Shown here piece after piece: positions 8,922-18,444 of a stretch of DNA of 64,000 nt; the stretch's first letter is position 1; the number at the start of each line of letters is the position of its first letter. The notes under the pieces are model-generated. The model was not told where the DNA came from, ran no database searches, and worked only from the letters and a program-made list of their open reading frames with translations. A program made the position numbers and the translations under genes. Source of the DNA: Hymenobacter sp. DG25A (GTDB lineage Bacteria > Bacteroidota > Bacteroidia > Cytophagales > Hymenobacteraceae). The stretch is taken from positions 1,984,001 to 2,048,000 of the forward strand of contig NZ_CP012623.1 of assembly GCF_001280305.1 (NCBI RefSeq). Direction: 5' to 3'.

Positions 8922-9031
8922 AAGAATTATTCTATCAGTGGTTTTTTAACAACTTCTAACAAAATAGTCTTCTCCTCCATTTTTCCCGGAGTGCCTGTCC
9001 TGATCTTTTTCACTTGTCTGCCACCGTCGTC

Positions 9032-9817
9032 ATGCGCTGTTTCCCACCTTCTATCCGGTATTTTGTGTTGTTGATGAGTGTGATTTTCTCCAGTTGTGTG
9101 AGCCAGAAGGAGCTTCCTTACCTGCAGGACTCGCAGTACTCCACCTCCACCCCGGTGATGGTAGATAATACCCCGCCTACCTATAAGGTGCAGGCTAATG
9201 ATATTATGTCCATCCAGGTGCAAAGCACGCAGGCGGTGCTCAGTTCCATCTTTAATCCTACCAACGTCAACGCCTTTCTAAGCGCCGACCCCGGCAACAT
9301 GTATCTGACAGGCTATTCCGTTGATGCGCAGGGGTTTATTCACCTACCCACCATTGGGCCGCTGAAAGTAACGGGGCTTACGCTGGCGGAGGTGCAAAAC
9401 CTGGTTCAGAAGGAAGTAAGCCGCTATGTGAAGGATGCCAACGTGCTGGTTAAAATCTCCAGCTTCAAGGTTACCATTTTGGGTGACGTGCGGAGCCCCG
9501 GGCGCTACTACATCTATAACGGGCAGGCCACGGTGCTGGAAGCCCTCGGCATGGCCGGCGACCTGAACCGCCTGGCCAACCGCAAGAACGTGAAGCTGAT
9601 CCGCCAGACGCCCGCGGGCTCAGAAGTAGTGCTGCTGAACCTCACGGACCCTAATCTGCTCAAGTCGCGGTACTACTATATGCTCCCCAACGATGCGCTG
9701 TACGTGGAGCCGCTGAAGGTGCAGAACGAACGCGCCAACCTGGCCAATCTGGGTCTGGTTTTCTCGGGCATCACCACTTTAGCCCTGCTGCTTAACTATC
9801 TGAATGTGAACCTTTGA
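9032..9817 (+). CDS. Wza-like polysaccharide export lipoprotein (Poly_export/SLBB)
   Basis: The ATG at 9032 gives MRCFPPSIRYFVLLMSVIFS, then Ser-Cys, an SPII signal for a 261-residue outer-membrane lipoprotein; the longer frame begins with a TTG and adds nothing. The Poly_export domain begins at YKVQANDIMSIQVQS and includes GYSVDAQGFIHLPTIGPLKV and GLTLAEVQNLVQKEVSRYV. An SLBB-type segment follows (VTILGDVRSPGRYYIYNGQA). A hydrophobic C-terminal stretch (LGLVFSGITTLALLLNYLNV) may be the membrane-crossing helix, as in Wza. It is the first gene of the plus-strand exopolysaccharide operon, 48 bases before the Wzc-like gene with which it would form the export channel. Confidence 0.94.
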   Translation: MRCFPPSIRYFVLLMSVIFSSCVSQKELPYLQDSQYSTSTPVMVDNTPPTYKVQANDIMSIQVQSTQAVLSSIFNPTNVNAFLSADPGNMYLTGYSVDAQGFIHLPTIGPLKVTGLTLAEVQNLVQKEVSRYVKDANVLVKISSFKVTILGDVRSPGRYYIYNGQATVLEALGMAGDLNRLANRKNVKLIRQTPAGSEVVLLNLTDPNLLKSRYYYMLPNDALYVEPLKVQNERANLANLGLVFSGITTLALLLNYLNVNL

Positions 9818-9865
9818 TATTAGTGAAGTCCTCCCATCACCCCCACTTCTTTATCACTATTGCCC

Positions 9866-12253
9866 ATGGACCCACAAGCTGCTTCCGACGGAATTGACCT
9901 CCATCAGCTATTATTTCGGATACGCACCCGGTGGCCCCTGGTAGTGGGGTGTTTGCTGGTAGCCTTCATAGGGGCTTTCCTATACCTGCAGGTGAAAACG
10001 CCGATATACGACTTCAAGTCCACCATGATGCTCGGCTCGCAGACCAGCGGCTCCAAGCAGGCTCAGGAACTGCTGAAGCTGCTGGAAATAAGGGACAAGA
10101 GCGTGAAGATGGAGGATGAAATCGGTATGATTACCTCCCTGGCCATGGTGCAGAAAACCATGAAGCGCCTGCCCCATTTCACCACCTCCTACTTTGTGGT
10201 GCCGGATACGTGGGTCAATGCCGCCTTCCCCCTGAAAAAACGGGAACTGGCCATGGAGTCGTCGCCCTTTCGGATAACGCCTTTACCTAATACACCCCAG
10301 CTGGTGGATGTGCCCATTCGGATAGATATCCTGCCTGATGGGCGCTACCAGGTACGGGCCGATGCAGACAAAGGAGAGCTGAAGAACCTGCAAACGGGCG
10401 CTGTTCTGCGCCGCGTTGCCAATGTTCATATCAATGAAACGGTGAGTGCCGGTCACGAGCTGAAGCACCCGCTGCTTTCCGTACGCATCGACCCCAATCA
10501 GGTGGTAGAAGGCGGTGAGAAGGGGCAATACTTTGTGAAGCTGCAGGACATGATGAGTGTGGTGGTAAACCAGCTACAGGGCCTTTCAGCGCGGGCCATC
10601 GACCATGAATCGCACATTATTCAGCTGATGGCGTCCGGCCCAGTCCCGAAGCAGCAGCAACAGTTTCTGGATACGCTGATGAGTGTGATGCTGGCCGATG
10701 AAGTGCAGGACAAAAACCGCGTGGGCCAGCGCACCCTGGATTTTCTGGATGGTGAAATTGCCAAGATGGCGGCCTTACGGCAGCAGGCCTCCCAGGACCT
10801 GAGCGCCTTCCGCACCTCCCGCGGCGTGGTAAACGTGGATGCGCAATCCTCTAACCGCGTGTCGCAGCTCACCAATCTGCAGCTGGAACGCTCCCGCGTG
10901 GCTACCCAGCGCAAGTATTACCAGAACATGCTCAGCTACCTCCGCAGCAACCGCAGCCTTAACCAAGTCGTGTCGCCGGCCAGCATGGGTATCTCTGACC
11001 CCGTGCTGAACCAGATGGTGCTGCAGCTGGCCGAGCTCAGCTCGCAGAAAGCGGCGCTGGGTGTAAATGCCAGCGCCGACAACCCCATGGTAACGGTGCT
11101 GGATGAAAGAATTAAATCGACCCGCGAAGCCCTGAACCAGACCCTGTCTAACCTGCTGCGAACCAGTGATATTGGCCTCAACGACCTGGAAAGTCAGGTA
11201 AACCAGGTGCGCGGCGACCTGAACCGCCTGCCCGAAGACGAGCGGCGCCTGGCCATGCTGCAAAGCAAGTCTGACTTCAACGACAAGAACTACAACTTCC
11301 TGCTGGAAAAGCGCACGGAAGCCGCCATTGCCCTGGCTACCAACTCCACCGATAAGAAAATTGTAGACCATGCCCTCATGCAAGGCAACGGGCCCTCCTC
11401 GCCCAAGCCCATGTTTGTGGGGCTCATTGCCCTGCTTTCCGGCCTGATAGTGCCCATTGGTATTCTGCTGGTGACGCAGAAAGTAAACCGGCGCATTCAG
11501 AGCAAGGAAGACCTGGCCCGCGTAACAGACATTCCCCTGCTGGGCGTGGTGGCGCATGCTTCCAAGGCCGATAAGCAGCAGATGGTGCATGAGCCCAAAG
11601 GCCTGGTGGCCGAATCTTTCCGCTCCATTCGGGTGAACCTGCAGTACCTCTCGGGCGGGCTGGAGAAAAAGCTGATTGGGGTTACCTCCTCCGTGCCCGG
11701 GGAGGGCAAGAGCTTCTGCGCCGTAAACCTGGCCGCCGAGCTGGCCCACTCCGGCCGCCGCGTAATACTGGTGGAAACCGACCTGCGCCAGCCTACCATG
11801 GCCACCTATTTCGCCATGCCGCCCTCCGATAAGGGCCTAGCTACTTACCTCAGCGGCTTGACCAGCTTTGAAGACAGCGTGCGGCCTTCCGGTGTAGAAC
11901 TGCTGGATGTGATGACCTGCGGCATTATCCCGCCCAATGCTACCCAGCTGCTGGAAACCCCGCGCATGGCCGAGCTGCTGGAGCGCCTCCGCGCCGAGTA
12001 CGACTACATTGTGCTGGACACCCCGCCGGTAGGCTACGTGGCGGAGTATTTTGTGCTGATGCGCTTCCTGGACGCCAACATTTACGTGGTGCGCCAGAAC
12101 TACACCGACCTCTCCCTGCTCAGCCAGATAAACGACCTGCACTTGGAGCAGAAAATCAAAAACGTGTTCCTGATTATCAATGACGTGCACTTCGCCAAAA
12201 CCTACGAGTACCGGCACCGCACCAAAGCCTATAGCTACGGGTATTCGCACTAA
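9866..12253 (+). CDS. Wzc-like chain-length determinant / tyrosine autokinase
   Basis: This is a 795-residue inner-membrane protein. TM1 is at about 25-45 (PLVVGCLLVAFIGAFLYLQV), followed by a long periplasmic region with coiled-coil stretches (about 280-480) and TM2 near 515-535 (MFVGLIALLSGLIVPIGILL). The cytosolic BY-kinase domain has Walker A (SSVPGEGKSFCAVNLA, near 610), Walker A' (VILVETDLRQPT) and Walker B (YIVLDTPPVG). The tail YEYRHRTKAYSYGYSH holds five Tyr, a short version of the usual autophosphorylated cluster. It pairs with the Wza-like gene just upstream and would control chain length and export in a Wzx/Wzy pathway. The start at 9866 is preferred over a TTG two codons earlier. 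Confidence 0.95.
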   Translation: MDPQAASDGIDLHQLLFRIRTRWPLVVGCLLVAFIGAFLYLQVKTPIYDFKSTMMLGSQTSGSKQAQELLKLLEIRDKSVKMEDEIGMITSLAMVQKTMKRLPHFTTSYFVVPDTWVNAAFPLKKRELAMESSPFRITPLPNTPQLVDVPIRIDILPDGRYQVRADADKGELKNLQTGAVLRRVANVHINETVSAGHELKHPLLSVRIDPNQVVEGGEKGQYFVKLQDMMSVVVNQLQGLSARAIDHESHIIQLMASGPVPKQQQQFLDTLMSVMLADEVQDKNRVGQRTLDFLDGEIAKMAALRQQASQDLSAFRTSRGVVNVDAQSSNRVSQLTNLQLERSRVATQRKYYQNMLSYLRSNRSLNQVVSPASMGISDPVLNQMVLQLAELSSQKAALGVNASADNPMVTVLDERIKSTREALNQTLSNLLRTSDIGLNDLESQVNQVRGDLNRLPEDERRLAMLQSKSDFNDKNYNFLLEKRTEAAIALATNSTDKKIVDHALMQGNGPSSPKPMFVGLIALLSGLIVPIGILLVTQKVNRRIQSKEDLARVTDIPLLGVVAHASKADKQQMVHEPKGLVAESFRSIRVNLQYLSGGLEKKLIGVTSSVPGEGKSFCAVNLAAELAHSGRRVILVETDLRQPTMATYFAMPPSDKGLATYLSGLTSFEDSVRPSGVELLDVMTCGIIPPNATQLLETPRMAELLERLRAEYDYIVLDTPPVGYVAEYFVLMRFLDANIYVVRQNYTDLSLLSQINDLHLEQKIKNVFLIINDVHFAKTYEYRHRTKAYSYGYSH

Positions 12254-12300
12254 CTAAGCCCAGACTCAGGGTACCTCTCCCTCGCTTCTCTCCCTGCCCT

Positions 12301-13872
12301 ATGTCAACCCAGCTCACCACCACGCCACCTCCCGCCACCGCGGCCCCCGGCAGCCTGACGGGAGCGGCCATACAGGGCATGAAGTGGACGACCATGGCAA
12401 CGCTGGCCACCTCCGTGCTACAGGTAGGTTACACTGCCGTAATGGCCCGACTGCTTACCCCCGCCGATTTTGGTCTGGTGGCGCTGGCGGCTATTTTCAT
12501 GCGGTTTGGGGGCTACTTTGCCCAAATGGGGATGGAGCAGGCTCTTATCCAGAAAGCCACCCTGACCACCGCCGATGTCCGGGCTGCTTTTACCTCGGCG
12601 GTGGGGCTGGGCTTGTTTTTTGCCGGCTTGCTCTGGTTGCTGGCTCCTGTGGGTGGGCGCGCTTTCTCACAGCCGGGTGTGGTGCCCATTATCCATGCCA
12701 TGTCGGTGGGCCTGGTGCTGATGGGCATTTATGCCACCTCCGTGAGTTTGCTGCGCCGCCAGATGCGCTTCCGTACGCTAGCCATTATGGAGGTCAGCAC
12801 CTTTGTGCTGAGCTACGGGGGTGTGGGTATTACCATGGCGTGGCTGGGCTACGGGGCCTGGAGTTTGGTGGGCACACAGCTAAGCCAAAGCCTGTTGCTG
12901 CTGATTTTGGGCTACGCCGTTACCCGGCATTCCATTAAGCCCTTGTTTAGCTGGCAGGTATACCGCCCCCTGGTGCGGTATGGCGGCTGGTCATCGATAG
13001 CTAGCTTTTGTGAATACATGACCGGCGAGCTGGATAAAATGGCCATCAGCCGCCTGTGGGGCGGGGCGGCGCTGGGCCTCTACAGCCGTGCCGCCATGCT
13101 TATTGCCCTGCCAGCCTATACCCTCACGGCCAGCGTTACCCGCGTGGCCCTGCCCTCCTTCAGCCAGGTGCAGGACGACCGGCCCCGCCTGCGCGGTGCC
13201 TACCTGCGCAGCGTGGGCCTCACGGGCGTACTGATTATGCCGCTCTGCCTGGGCGCCGCCGTGGCGGCTCCCGAGCTGGTTCGCGTGATGCTGGGCCCGC
13301 AATGGATGGACGCCGTGCCCATTTTCCGGGTGATATGCCTGCTGTACAGCCTGAGCACCATGAATATGTTTGCCGTAACGGTGTGCGATGCTACCGCCAA
13401 CCTGAGCCGCAAGTTGGCGCTTACACTCACGCATGCCGCTTCCTTACTGGCGCTGTTTGTACTGCTGCGTGGTTTTGGGCTGGTAGGCATTGCACTTGCG
13501 GTGCTGCTGGGCGAGGTGCTGCGCACGGGTTTCTATCTGATTTTGATGCGCCGGGTACTGGCGGTGGAGCTCACCACCCTGGCGCGCTGCTATGTACCGC
13601 CCCTGCTGCTGGGCGCCGGAGTAGCTGCCACCATAGCCATGGTGGCCAGCGCGCTGCGAGTTGCCATGGCGCCTCTGCCCCTGGTTTTTGCCGCCGAGCT
13701 GATTACCGGCGCCATCACCCTGCCCTGCCTGATTCTGTTGCTTCCGCTGCCCACCCTACAGGCGGAGGTAGCCAATCTACTGGGCCACCTGAACACCCGC
13801 ACGGTGCCCGTGGTGGGGCCGGTTCTCACCTGGCTTCATCGTCAGCTACTTCCCTCCTCGCTACCGGCTTAA
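12301..13872 (+). CDS. polysaccharide flippase, MOP superfamily (WzxC-type)
   Basis: The 523-residue protein has about 12-14 hydrophobic helices. Signatures of the Polysacc_synt/WzxC family are IQGMKWTTMATLATSVLQVG, MARLLTPADFGLVALAAIFM and GLYSRAAMLIALPAYTLTAS. It would flip lipid-linked repeat units across the inner membrane. It sits 47 bases after the Wzc-like gene and 48 before a glycosyltransferase, within a continuous plus-strand operon. Together with the polymerase-like protein at 15171 it marks the locus as Wzx/Wzy-dependent. The C-terminal 40 residues are polar and less conserved. Confidence 0.93.
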   Translation: MSTQLTTTPPPATAAPGSLTGAAIQGMKWTTMATLATSVLQVGYTAVMARLLTPADFGLVALAAIFMRFGGYFAQMGMEQALIQKATLTTADVRAAFTSAVGLGLFFAGLLWLLAPVGGRAFSQPGVVPIIHAMSVGLVLMGIYATSVSLLRRQMRFRTLAIMEVSTFVLSYGGVGITMAWLGYGAWSLVGTQLSQSLLLLILGYAVTRHSIKPLFSWQVYRPLVRYGGWSSIASFCEYMTGELDKMAISRLWGGAALGLYSRAAMLIALPAYTLTASVTRVALPSFSQVQDDRPRLRGAYLRSVGLTGVLIMPLCLGAAVAAPELVRVMLGPQWMDAVPIFRVICLLYSLSTMNMFAVTVCDATANLSRKLALTLTHAASLLALFVLLRGFGLVGIALAVLLGEVLRTGFYLILMRRVLAVELTTLARCYVPPLLLGAGVAATIAMVASALRVAMAPLPLVFAAELITGAITLPCLILLLPLPTLQAEVANLLGHLNTRTVPVVGPVLTWLHRQLLPSSLPA

Positions 13873-13920
13873 CCCTGGCTGGTATTTCCTTAAGCCACCC
13901 TGCTGTCTGCTTTTATCCTT

Positions 13921-15159
13921 ATGTCTGCGTCTGCTACTTCCTATTCTTCGTCGGTTGCCGCCGCTCAGCCCAGCCGGGTGACCGGGCCGGAAAAACCGGT
14001 GCGCCGTCCCCGGCTGAAGGTGCTATGGATGGCGCAGTACCCCTACCCCAATGCAGGCATGGGGCACCCGGCCCCGTGGGTAGCCGCATTGGCCGCCGGC
14101 CTGCGGGAGCTGCCGGAAATAGAGCTTACCATTCTCGATTGGCATCCTGGACTTAATAAGCCGATGGATGAATTTGATAAGGACGGCATTAACTTTATTT
14201 ACCTGAGGGCCCCTTCCTTCCGGCAGGACTTGCTCACGCTTTATACCCAACGGGTGCATTCGGCGAGGAAATACCTGCGCCGGCATCATCAGGCGTATGA
14301 TGTGCTGCACCTGCATGGCTCGGAATGGCAGCTGCCGGCGGTAGTGCCCGGGCTGGAGCGGCCTGTGGTGCTCTCGGTGCAGGGCGTGATAACAGAGTAC
14401 CTGCGCTACCTGCCCCAAACCTGGTCGAGGCTGGGCATTTCCTGGAAAATAGGCGAGTTCTATGAGCGGCGCTATCTGCCCTCGGTGCACGAGTTTATCT
14501 GTCGCACAGCCTGGGATAAAGCCCTGATGGCCAAGCTGAGCCTCGGTGCCCGCATTCACCATAATTGGGAAATGATGCGCCCGGAGTTCTATGAAACAGC
14601 CCCCGCTGTTGATGTGCGCCCGCAGGTGCTGTATACGGGCGGTAATCAGCTGATGAAAGGCTTTCAGGAAGTAGTAGCGGCCTATGCGCTGATTCGGCAG
14701 CAAAGTCCGCTGAAGCTGGTAATGGCGGGCCGGGTGACTTTAGAAGAAGTCAATCAGGAGGCCCGCAAGTTAGGGGTAGCGCCGTTTTCGGCCGATGAGG
14801 TGGAGTGTGTGGGATTCTGCAATGCCCGGCAGCTGGCGGACCTCATGCGGCAGTCCTTCTGCCTGCTGCACCCCTCCTACATCGATAACAGCCCGAACAC
14901 TGTGTGCGAAGCCCAGCTGCTGGGCCTGCCGGTAGTGGCAACCAACGTGGGCGGTGTCCCAGACCTGATTGAGCCTGATACAACCGGCTTACTCAGCGAC
15001 CTGGCCCCGCGCAACCTGGCGGACCAGGTGCTGCGGCTATACCATAGCCCGGAGCTGGCCCATACCCTGCGGCAGGAAAGCCGGCAGGTAGCCACCATCC
15101 GGCACGACAGAGAAACCATTGTACGGCGTACGATAGACATTTATCACACGATTAGCTGA
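13921..15159 (+). CDS. family 4 glycosyltransferase
   Basis: This 412-residue cytosolic or membrane-associated GT-B enzyme has an N-terminal region with GHPAPWVAALAAGLREL and a DVLHLHGSEW loop. The C-terminal Glycos_transf_1 domain carries LYTGGNQLMKGFQEVV, an E-x7-E-like segment around DNSPNTVCEAQLLGLPVVAT, and NVGGVPDLIEP. This pattern is typical of retaining sugar transferases in exopolysaccharide loci. The sugar and acceptor cannot be told from sequence. It is followed by the polymerase-like gene after 11 bases. The first 30 residues are low complexity and may not be part of the fold. Confidence 0.92.
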   Translation: MSASATSYSSSVAAAQPSRVTGPEKPVRRPRLKVLWMAQYPYPNAGMGHPAPWVAALAAGLRELPEIELTILDWHPGLNKPMDEFDKDGINFIYLRAPSFRQDLLTLYTQRVHSARKYLRRHHQAYDVLHLHGSEWQLPAVVPGLERPVVLSVQGVITEYLRYLPQTWSRLGISWKIGEFYERRYLPSVHEFICRTAWDKALMAKLSLGARIHHNWEMMRPEFYETAPAVDVRPQVLYTGGNQLMKGFQEVVAAYALIRQQSPLKLVMAGRVTLEEVNQEARKLGVAPFSADEVECVGFCNARQLADLMRQSFCLLHPSYIDNSPNTVCEAQLLGLPVVATNVGGVPDLIEPDTTGLLSDLAPRNLADQVLRLYHSPELAHTLRQESRQVATIRHDRETIVRRTIDIYHTIS

Positions 15160-15170
15160 CCTCTCCGCGC

Positions 15171-16472
15171 ATGAAAATCAGATTTGGCATTCCCCGCGGC
15201 CTGTACCTGTTTGGCGTTCTGTTCATGAGCAGAATCTACACCGAGTTCTTTGTCGCTTCGGAGCAGGCTCCCATTCTAAGAGTTTATGCCTTCGCCATCC
15301 TGGGCATTACCATGTGGGTGACGGTGCGCAATCTGCGCTACCTCACCGGCACTATGCGCTGGTGGCTGGGCCTCACGCTGCTGAGCCTGAGCCTGCTGGC
15401 GCTGGAGTCCTATGCAGGCTGGGGACAGTGGTTTGTGTACCTGCACGTGTTCAGCAAGCTCACCGATTTTCTCCTGGTTTTTGGCATGTATGCCTATTAC
15501 CAGCACAAGGGCCTGCCCGGCCTTAAGCTGCTGATTGGCACCATTCCGCTGATTCTCCTGCTGAACCTGATTATTTATCACCCGGAAACCTTCACCATGG
15601 AGGGCTTCCTGGAACAGGAAAGAGGAGTTTCTTCCGCCTCCGCTTTCCTGCTCATCCTGCCGCTCCTGTATTTCCTGAATACCTATTTCAAAAATGGTTC
15701 GCTGCTTGTCCTGGTGGCCTTTTTTGGTACGCTAAGTCTGATTGTGTTTTTGCAGCACCGCACGGTTTGGGTAACCACCGGCGTGCTGCTGATTGTAGAT
15801 GTGCTGATGCTGCAACGCACCACTTCGGTGCGGCCTACTTTCAAGCGGCTGGTGCCCATGCTGGTGCTGCCAGTAATGGTAGTTTCCCTGGGCGGCCTGG
15901 CTATTGTGCTCAATAACGAAGCCGTACAGAAGAAATTCGAGCAAAACATAGCCGACATTCAAAACCCGGATAAGCAGGGCACGGGCAGCTTTCGCCTGAA
16001 TCAGTTTGAAGCTTATATCCCCTTTATCCAAGAGTATCCTATTGCGGGCATGCGGCTGGAAGGCTTTGAGTTGCCGGTGCAGTTTTACCACAGCAACACC
16101 GGCGAGCAGGTGTGGGCCAACGGCACCGGCCACCACTTTCACAGCTTCTATGTAGACCGCCTTTTCTACTTCGGGCTGTTGGGGTTGCTGCTGGCATTGG
16201 GCCCGCCTATTTACCTGGTTATTAAAAGGCTGCGACAACCAGAACCCATGACCCTGGAGGCCGTTACGCTGGTGACTTATGCCTGCGGCGGCCTGATTTA
16301 CGGGGTATCCTATAACTGGCCCGATTACTACCTGGGGCTGCTGGGTCTGGCGCTGGCCGCCGCAACCGTAGCCGACACTGTTCCGGCGCCCGCGCCCGCT
16401 CCTACTCGTACTGTTTCCCGCCAACCACAGCTAGCTCATGGCTCCATTCCCTCTGTCCTGCTCCACAGCTGA
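15171..16472 (+). CDS. O-antigen ligase/polymerase-like membrane protein (Wzy candidate)
   Basis: The 433-residue protein has about 10-11 hydrophobic helices and a large external loop (about 255-330) containing SFRLNQFEAYIPFIQEYPIA and GTGHHFHSFYVDRLFYFGLL. Sequence similarity within this group is always weak. The topology, a loop with an early Arg (TGSFRLNQF) and a His-rich segment (TGHHFHSFYV), and the place between flippase and glycosyltransferases make it the best candidate for the repeat-unit polymerase. The C-terminal tail (about 25 residues) overlaps the next gene by 35 bases. Alternatively it could be a ligase, but no lipid-A core genes are nearby. Confidence 0.82.
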   Translation: MKIRFGIPRGLYLFGVLFMSRIYTEFFVASEQAPILRVYAFAILGITMWVTVRNLRYLTGTMRWWLGLTLLSLSLLALESYAGWGQWFVYLHVFSKLTDFLLVFGMYAYYQHKGLPGLKLLIGTIPLILLLNLIIYHPETFTMEGFLEQERGVSSASAFLLILPLLYFLNTYFKNGSLLVLVAFFGTLSLIVFLQHRTVWVTTGVLLIVDVLMLQRTTSVRPTFKRLVPMLVLPVMVVSLGGLAIVLNNEAVQKKFEQNIADIQNPDKQGTGSFRLNQFEAYIPFIQEYPIAGMRLEGFELPVQFYHSNTGEQVWANGTGHHFHSFYVDRLFYFGLLGLLLALGPPIYLVIKRLRQPEPMTLEAVTLVTYACGGLIYGVSYNWPDYYLGLLGLALAAATVADTVPAPAPAPTRTVSRQPQLAHGSIPSVLLHS

Positions 16473-17460
16473 TCGGGGGCCGGCCGTTCTGTTCGTCATC
16501 TTTAACCGCCCCGAGCTAACCCGCCGGTCCTTCGAGGCCATTCGGGCGGCCCGGCCGGCCCGCCTGTACGTGGCCGCCGACGGCCCCCGCCCCAGCCGCC
16601 CCCACGAGGCGGAGCTGTGCGCGCACACCCGCGCCGTGGTAACGGAGGGTCTGGACTGGCCCTGCCAGCTGCATACTTTATTTCAACCTGCCAATCTGGG
16701 GTGCAGCCGGGGGGTGTCCAGGGGCATCAACTGGTTTTTTGAGCAGGAGCGCGAAGGCATTATTCTGGAAGACGACTGCGTGGCCGGGCCCGACTTTTTC
16801 CCATTCTGCCAGGAGCTGCTGGCCCGCTACCGCCACGATACGCGGGTGATGCATATTGGCGGCAATAACCTATTCCAGGATGCTCAGCCGCATTCCGCTC
16901 CCGCCGATTCCTACTCCTTTTCCAGCCAGGTACATTCCTGGGGCTGGGCTACGTGGCGGCGTGCCTGGCAGCTGTATGACTTTGAGTACGCTCAACTGCC
17001 CGAACTGCGCCGGCGCGGGCTGCTCAGCAGCATGTACCCCTCGGTCCTGCAGCGGTATTACTGGCTGCAGAAGTTTGAAGCTATGCGCCGGGAAGCCTAC
17101 CCACCCCATACCTGGGATTATCAGTGGCACTTTACGGTAGCGGCCAACTCCGGCCTGGCCATTATTCCGGCGGTGAACCTGGTGCAGAACATTGGCTCCG
17201 GGCCCGATGCCACGCATACCGTCAGTGCCACCCACCATGTGGCCGGGCACACGCGCTACCGGCTCTGCTTCCCGTTGCGGCACCCCACCCCCGTCCTCTG
17301 CGACTATGCCCGCGACGAGCGCCAGTTCCGGCAGTTTCTGGCGGGCCGGGTTCTGGCCCGCTTCACCCGGCTGCTCAGGTGGCCGGAAAAGTGGCGACTC
17401 CGGCGGCGGGCCTCTTCTGATGCGTTGCCGGCAACCAGCTACTCCGTACCCGCCACTTAG
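16438..17460 (+). CDS. glycosyltransferase, GT-A fold (GNT-I/GT2-like)
   Basis: The 340-residue protein begins with a Rossmann-like segment, PAVLFVIFNRPELTRRSFEA, and carries ANLGCSRGVSRGINWFFEQE and the metal-binding ILEDDCVAGPDFFPFCQELL, as in nucleotide-diphospho-sugar transferases of the type often found beside O-antigen genes. VHSWGWATWRRAWQLYDFEY is a second conserved block of this subgroup. The start overlaps the polymerase-like gene by 35 bases; a later start would remove the first strand. The donor and acceptor are unknown. Confidence 0.88.
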   Translation: MAPFPLSCSTADRGPAVLFVIFNRPELTRRSFEAIRAARPARLYVAADGPRPSRPHEAELCAHTRAVVTEGLDWPCQLHTLFQPANLGCSRGVSRGINWFFEQEREGIILEDDCVAGPDFFPFCQELLARYRHDTRVMHIGGNNLFQDAQPHSAPADSYSFSSQVHSWGWATWRRAWQLYDFEYAQLPELRRRGLLSSMYPSVLQRYYWLQKFEAMRREAYPPHTWDYQWHFTVAANSGLAIIPAVNLVQNIGSGPDATHTVSATHHVAGHTRYRLCFPLRHPTPVLCDYARDERQFRQFLAGRVLARFTRLLRWPEKWRLRRRASSDALPATSYSVPAT

Positions 17461-17528
17461 GCGCTTCGCCAGGTTGCACTGCCCCACTTTCCGCCTCTTT
17501 CTCTTCCATCGTAGCTTCTCCCTGTCCC

Positions 17529-18380
17529 ATGCTCTACGTTATTATTCCGGTATTCAACCGCTGGGCGTTTACGCAGGCTTGCTTAACCTCGCTGCGGCAG
17601 CAAACCACGCAGAGCTTCCGCGTGATTGTGGTAGATGATGGCTCTACGGATGGCACGGCCGGGGCGCTGGCGCGGGAGTTTCCGGAGGTGGAAATGCTGC
17701 GCGGCACCGGGGAGCTATTCTGGACGGCCGCCGTGAATATGGGCATCCGGCAGGCCCTGGCCCACGGCGCAACCCACGTCCTCACCCTGAACAACGACGT
17801 GGTGGTAACCCCTACTTTCCTGGAGAAAATGTTGCTCTGGGCCCGGCGGCAGCCTCACGCGGTGCTGGGCGCGCTGGAGCTGGATGCCACCACCCGGCAG
17901 CCCATTTATGGGGGTGAGCAGTTCAGCTGGCTCACGCACCGCAGCGCCTTCCTGCTGCAGCAGCTCCCCGCCGATGAGCGCCAGGGCCTGCACCCGGTAA
18001 CTTACCTGCCGGGCCGGGGTCTGCTGATTCCGGCGGACGTACTGCGTACCATCGGGCTCTTTGATGAGCGCCGCCTGCCACACTACCTCGCCGATTACGA
18101 CTATACCAGTGTAGCCCGCCGGCGCGGCTTTCCGGTGTATATGAACTACGATGCGCACCTGCTGACCTACCCCGAGGAAAGCGGCCAGCAGCAAACCCGC
18201 CGCCAGCGCAGTATGCGGGGCTACTATCAGCATTTGTTTAGCATTCGCGGGGGCGGCAACCTGCGCAATTTCACCTACTTCGCCTGCAAAAACTGCCCGC
18301 TCCTTTTGCTGCCTCTGTTCCTGCTGATTGGCTACGTGCGGCGGCTGGGCGGGTATTTTCTGCCCCATAAGCTGGCCTGA
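17529..18380 (+). CDS. family 2 glycosyltransferase
   Basis: This 283-residue GT-A enzyme begins MLYVIIPVFNRWAFTQACLT and contains VIVVDDGSTDGTAGAL (nucleotide-binding Asp pair), THVLTLNNDVVVTPTFLEKM (the DxD-like metal site) and GRGLLIPADVLRTIGLFDER, LADYDYTSVARRRGF (acceptor side and catalytic Asp). The pattern is close to rhamnosyltransferase-like GT2 proteins. A hydrophobic stretch near the C-terminus (LLLLPLFLLIGYV) may attach it to the membrane. It sits 68 bases after the preceding transferase and before the fucosyltransferase gene. Confidence 0.93.
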   Translation: MLYVIIPVFNRWAFTQACLTSLRQQTTQSFRVIVVDDGSTDGTAGALAREFPEVEMLRGTGELFWTAAVNMGIRQALAHGATHVLTLNNDVVVTPTFLEKMLLWARRQPHAVLGALELDATTRQPIYGGEQFSWLTHRSAFLLQQLPADERQGLHPVTYLPGRGLLIPADVLRTIGLFDERRLPHYLADYDYTSVARRRGFPVYMNYDAHLLTYPEESGQQQTRRQRSMRGYYQHLFSIRGGGNLRNFTYFACKNCPLLLLPLFLLIGYVRRLGGYFLPHKLA

Positions 18381-18444
18381 GTCTTTAAGTTAATTCCCTA
18401 CTTATCAGATTCTACTGGTAGCAGCGCTATTGATTTCCCGTACT

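Noticed and set aside
10775..11749. Minus-strand frame opposite the Wzc-like gene
   Set aside because: Antisense shadow of a well-supported kinase gene, with compositional bias only.
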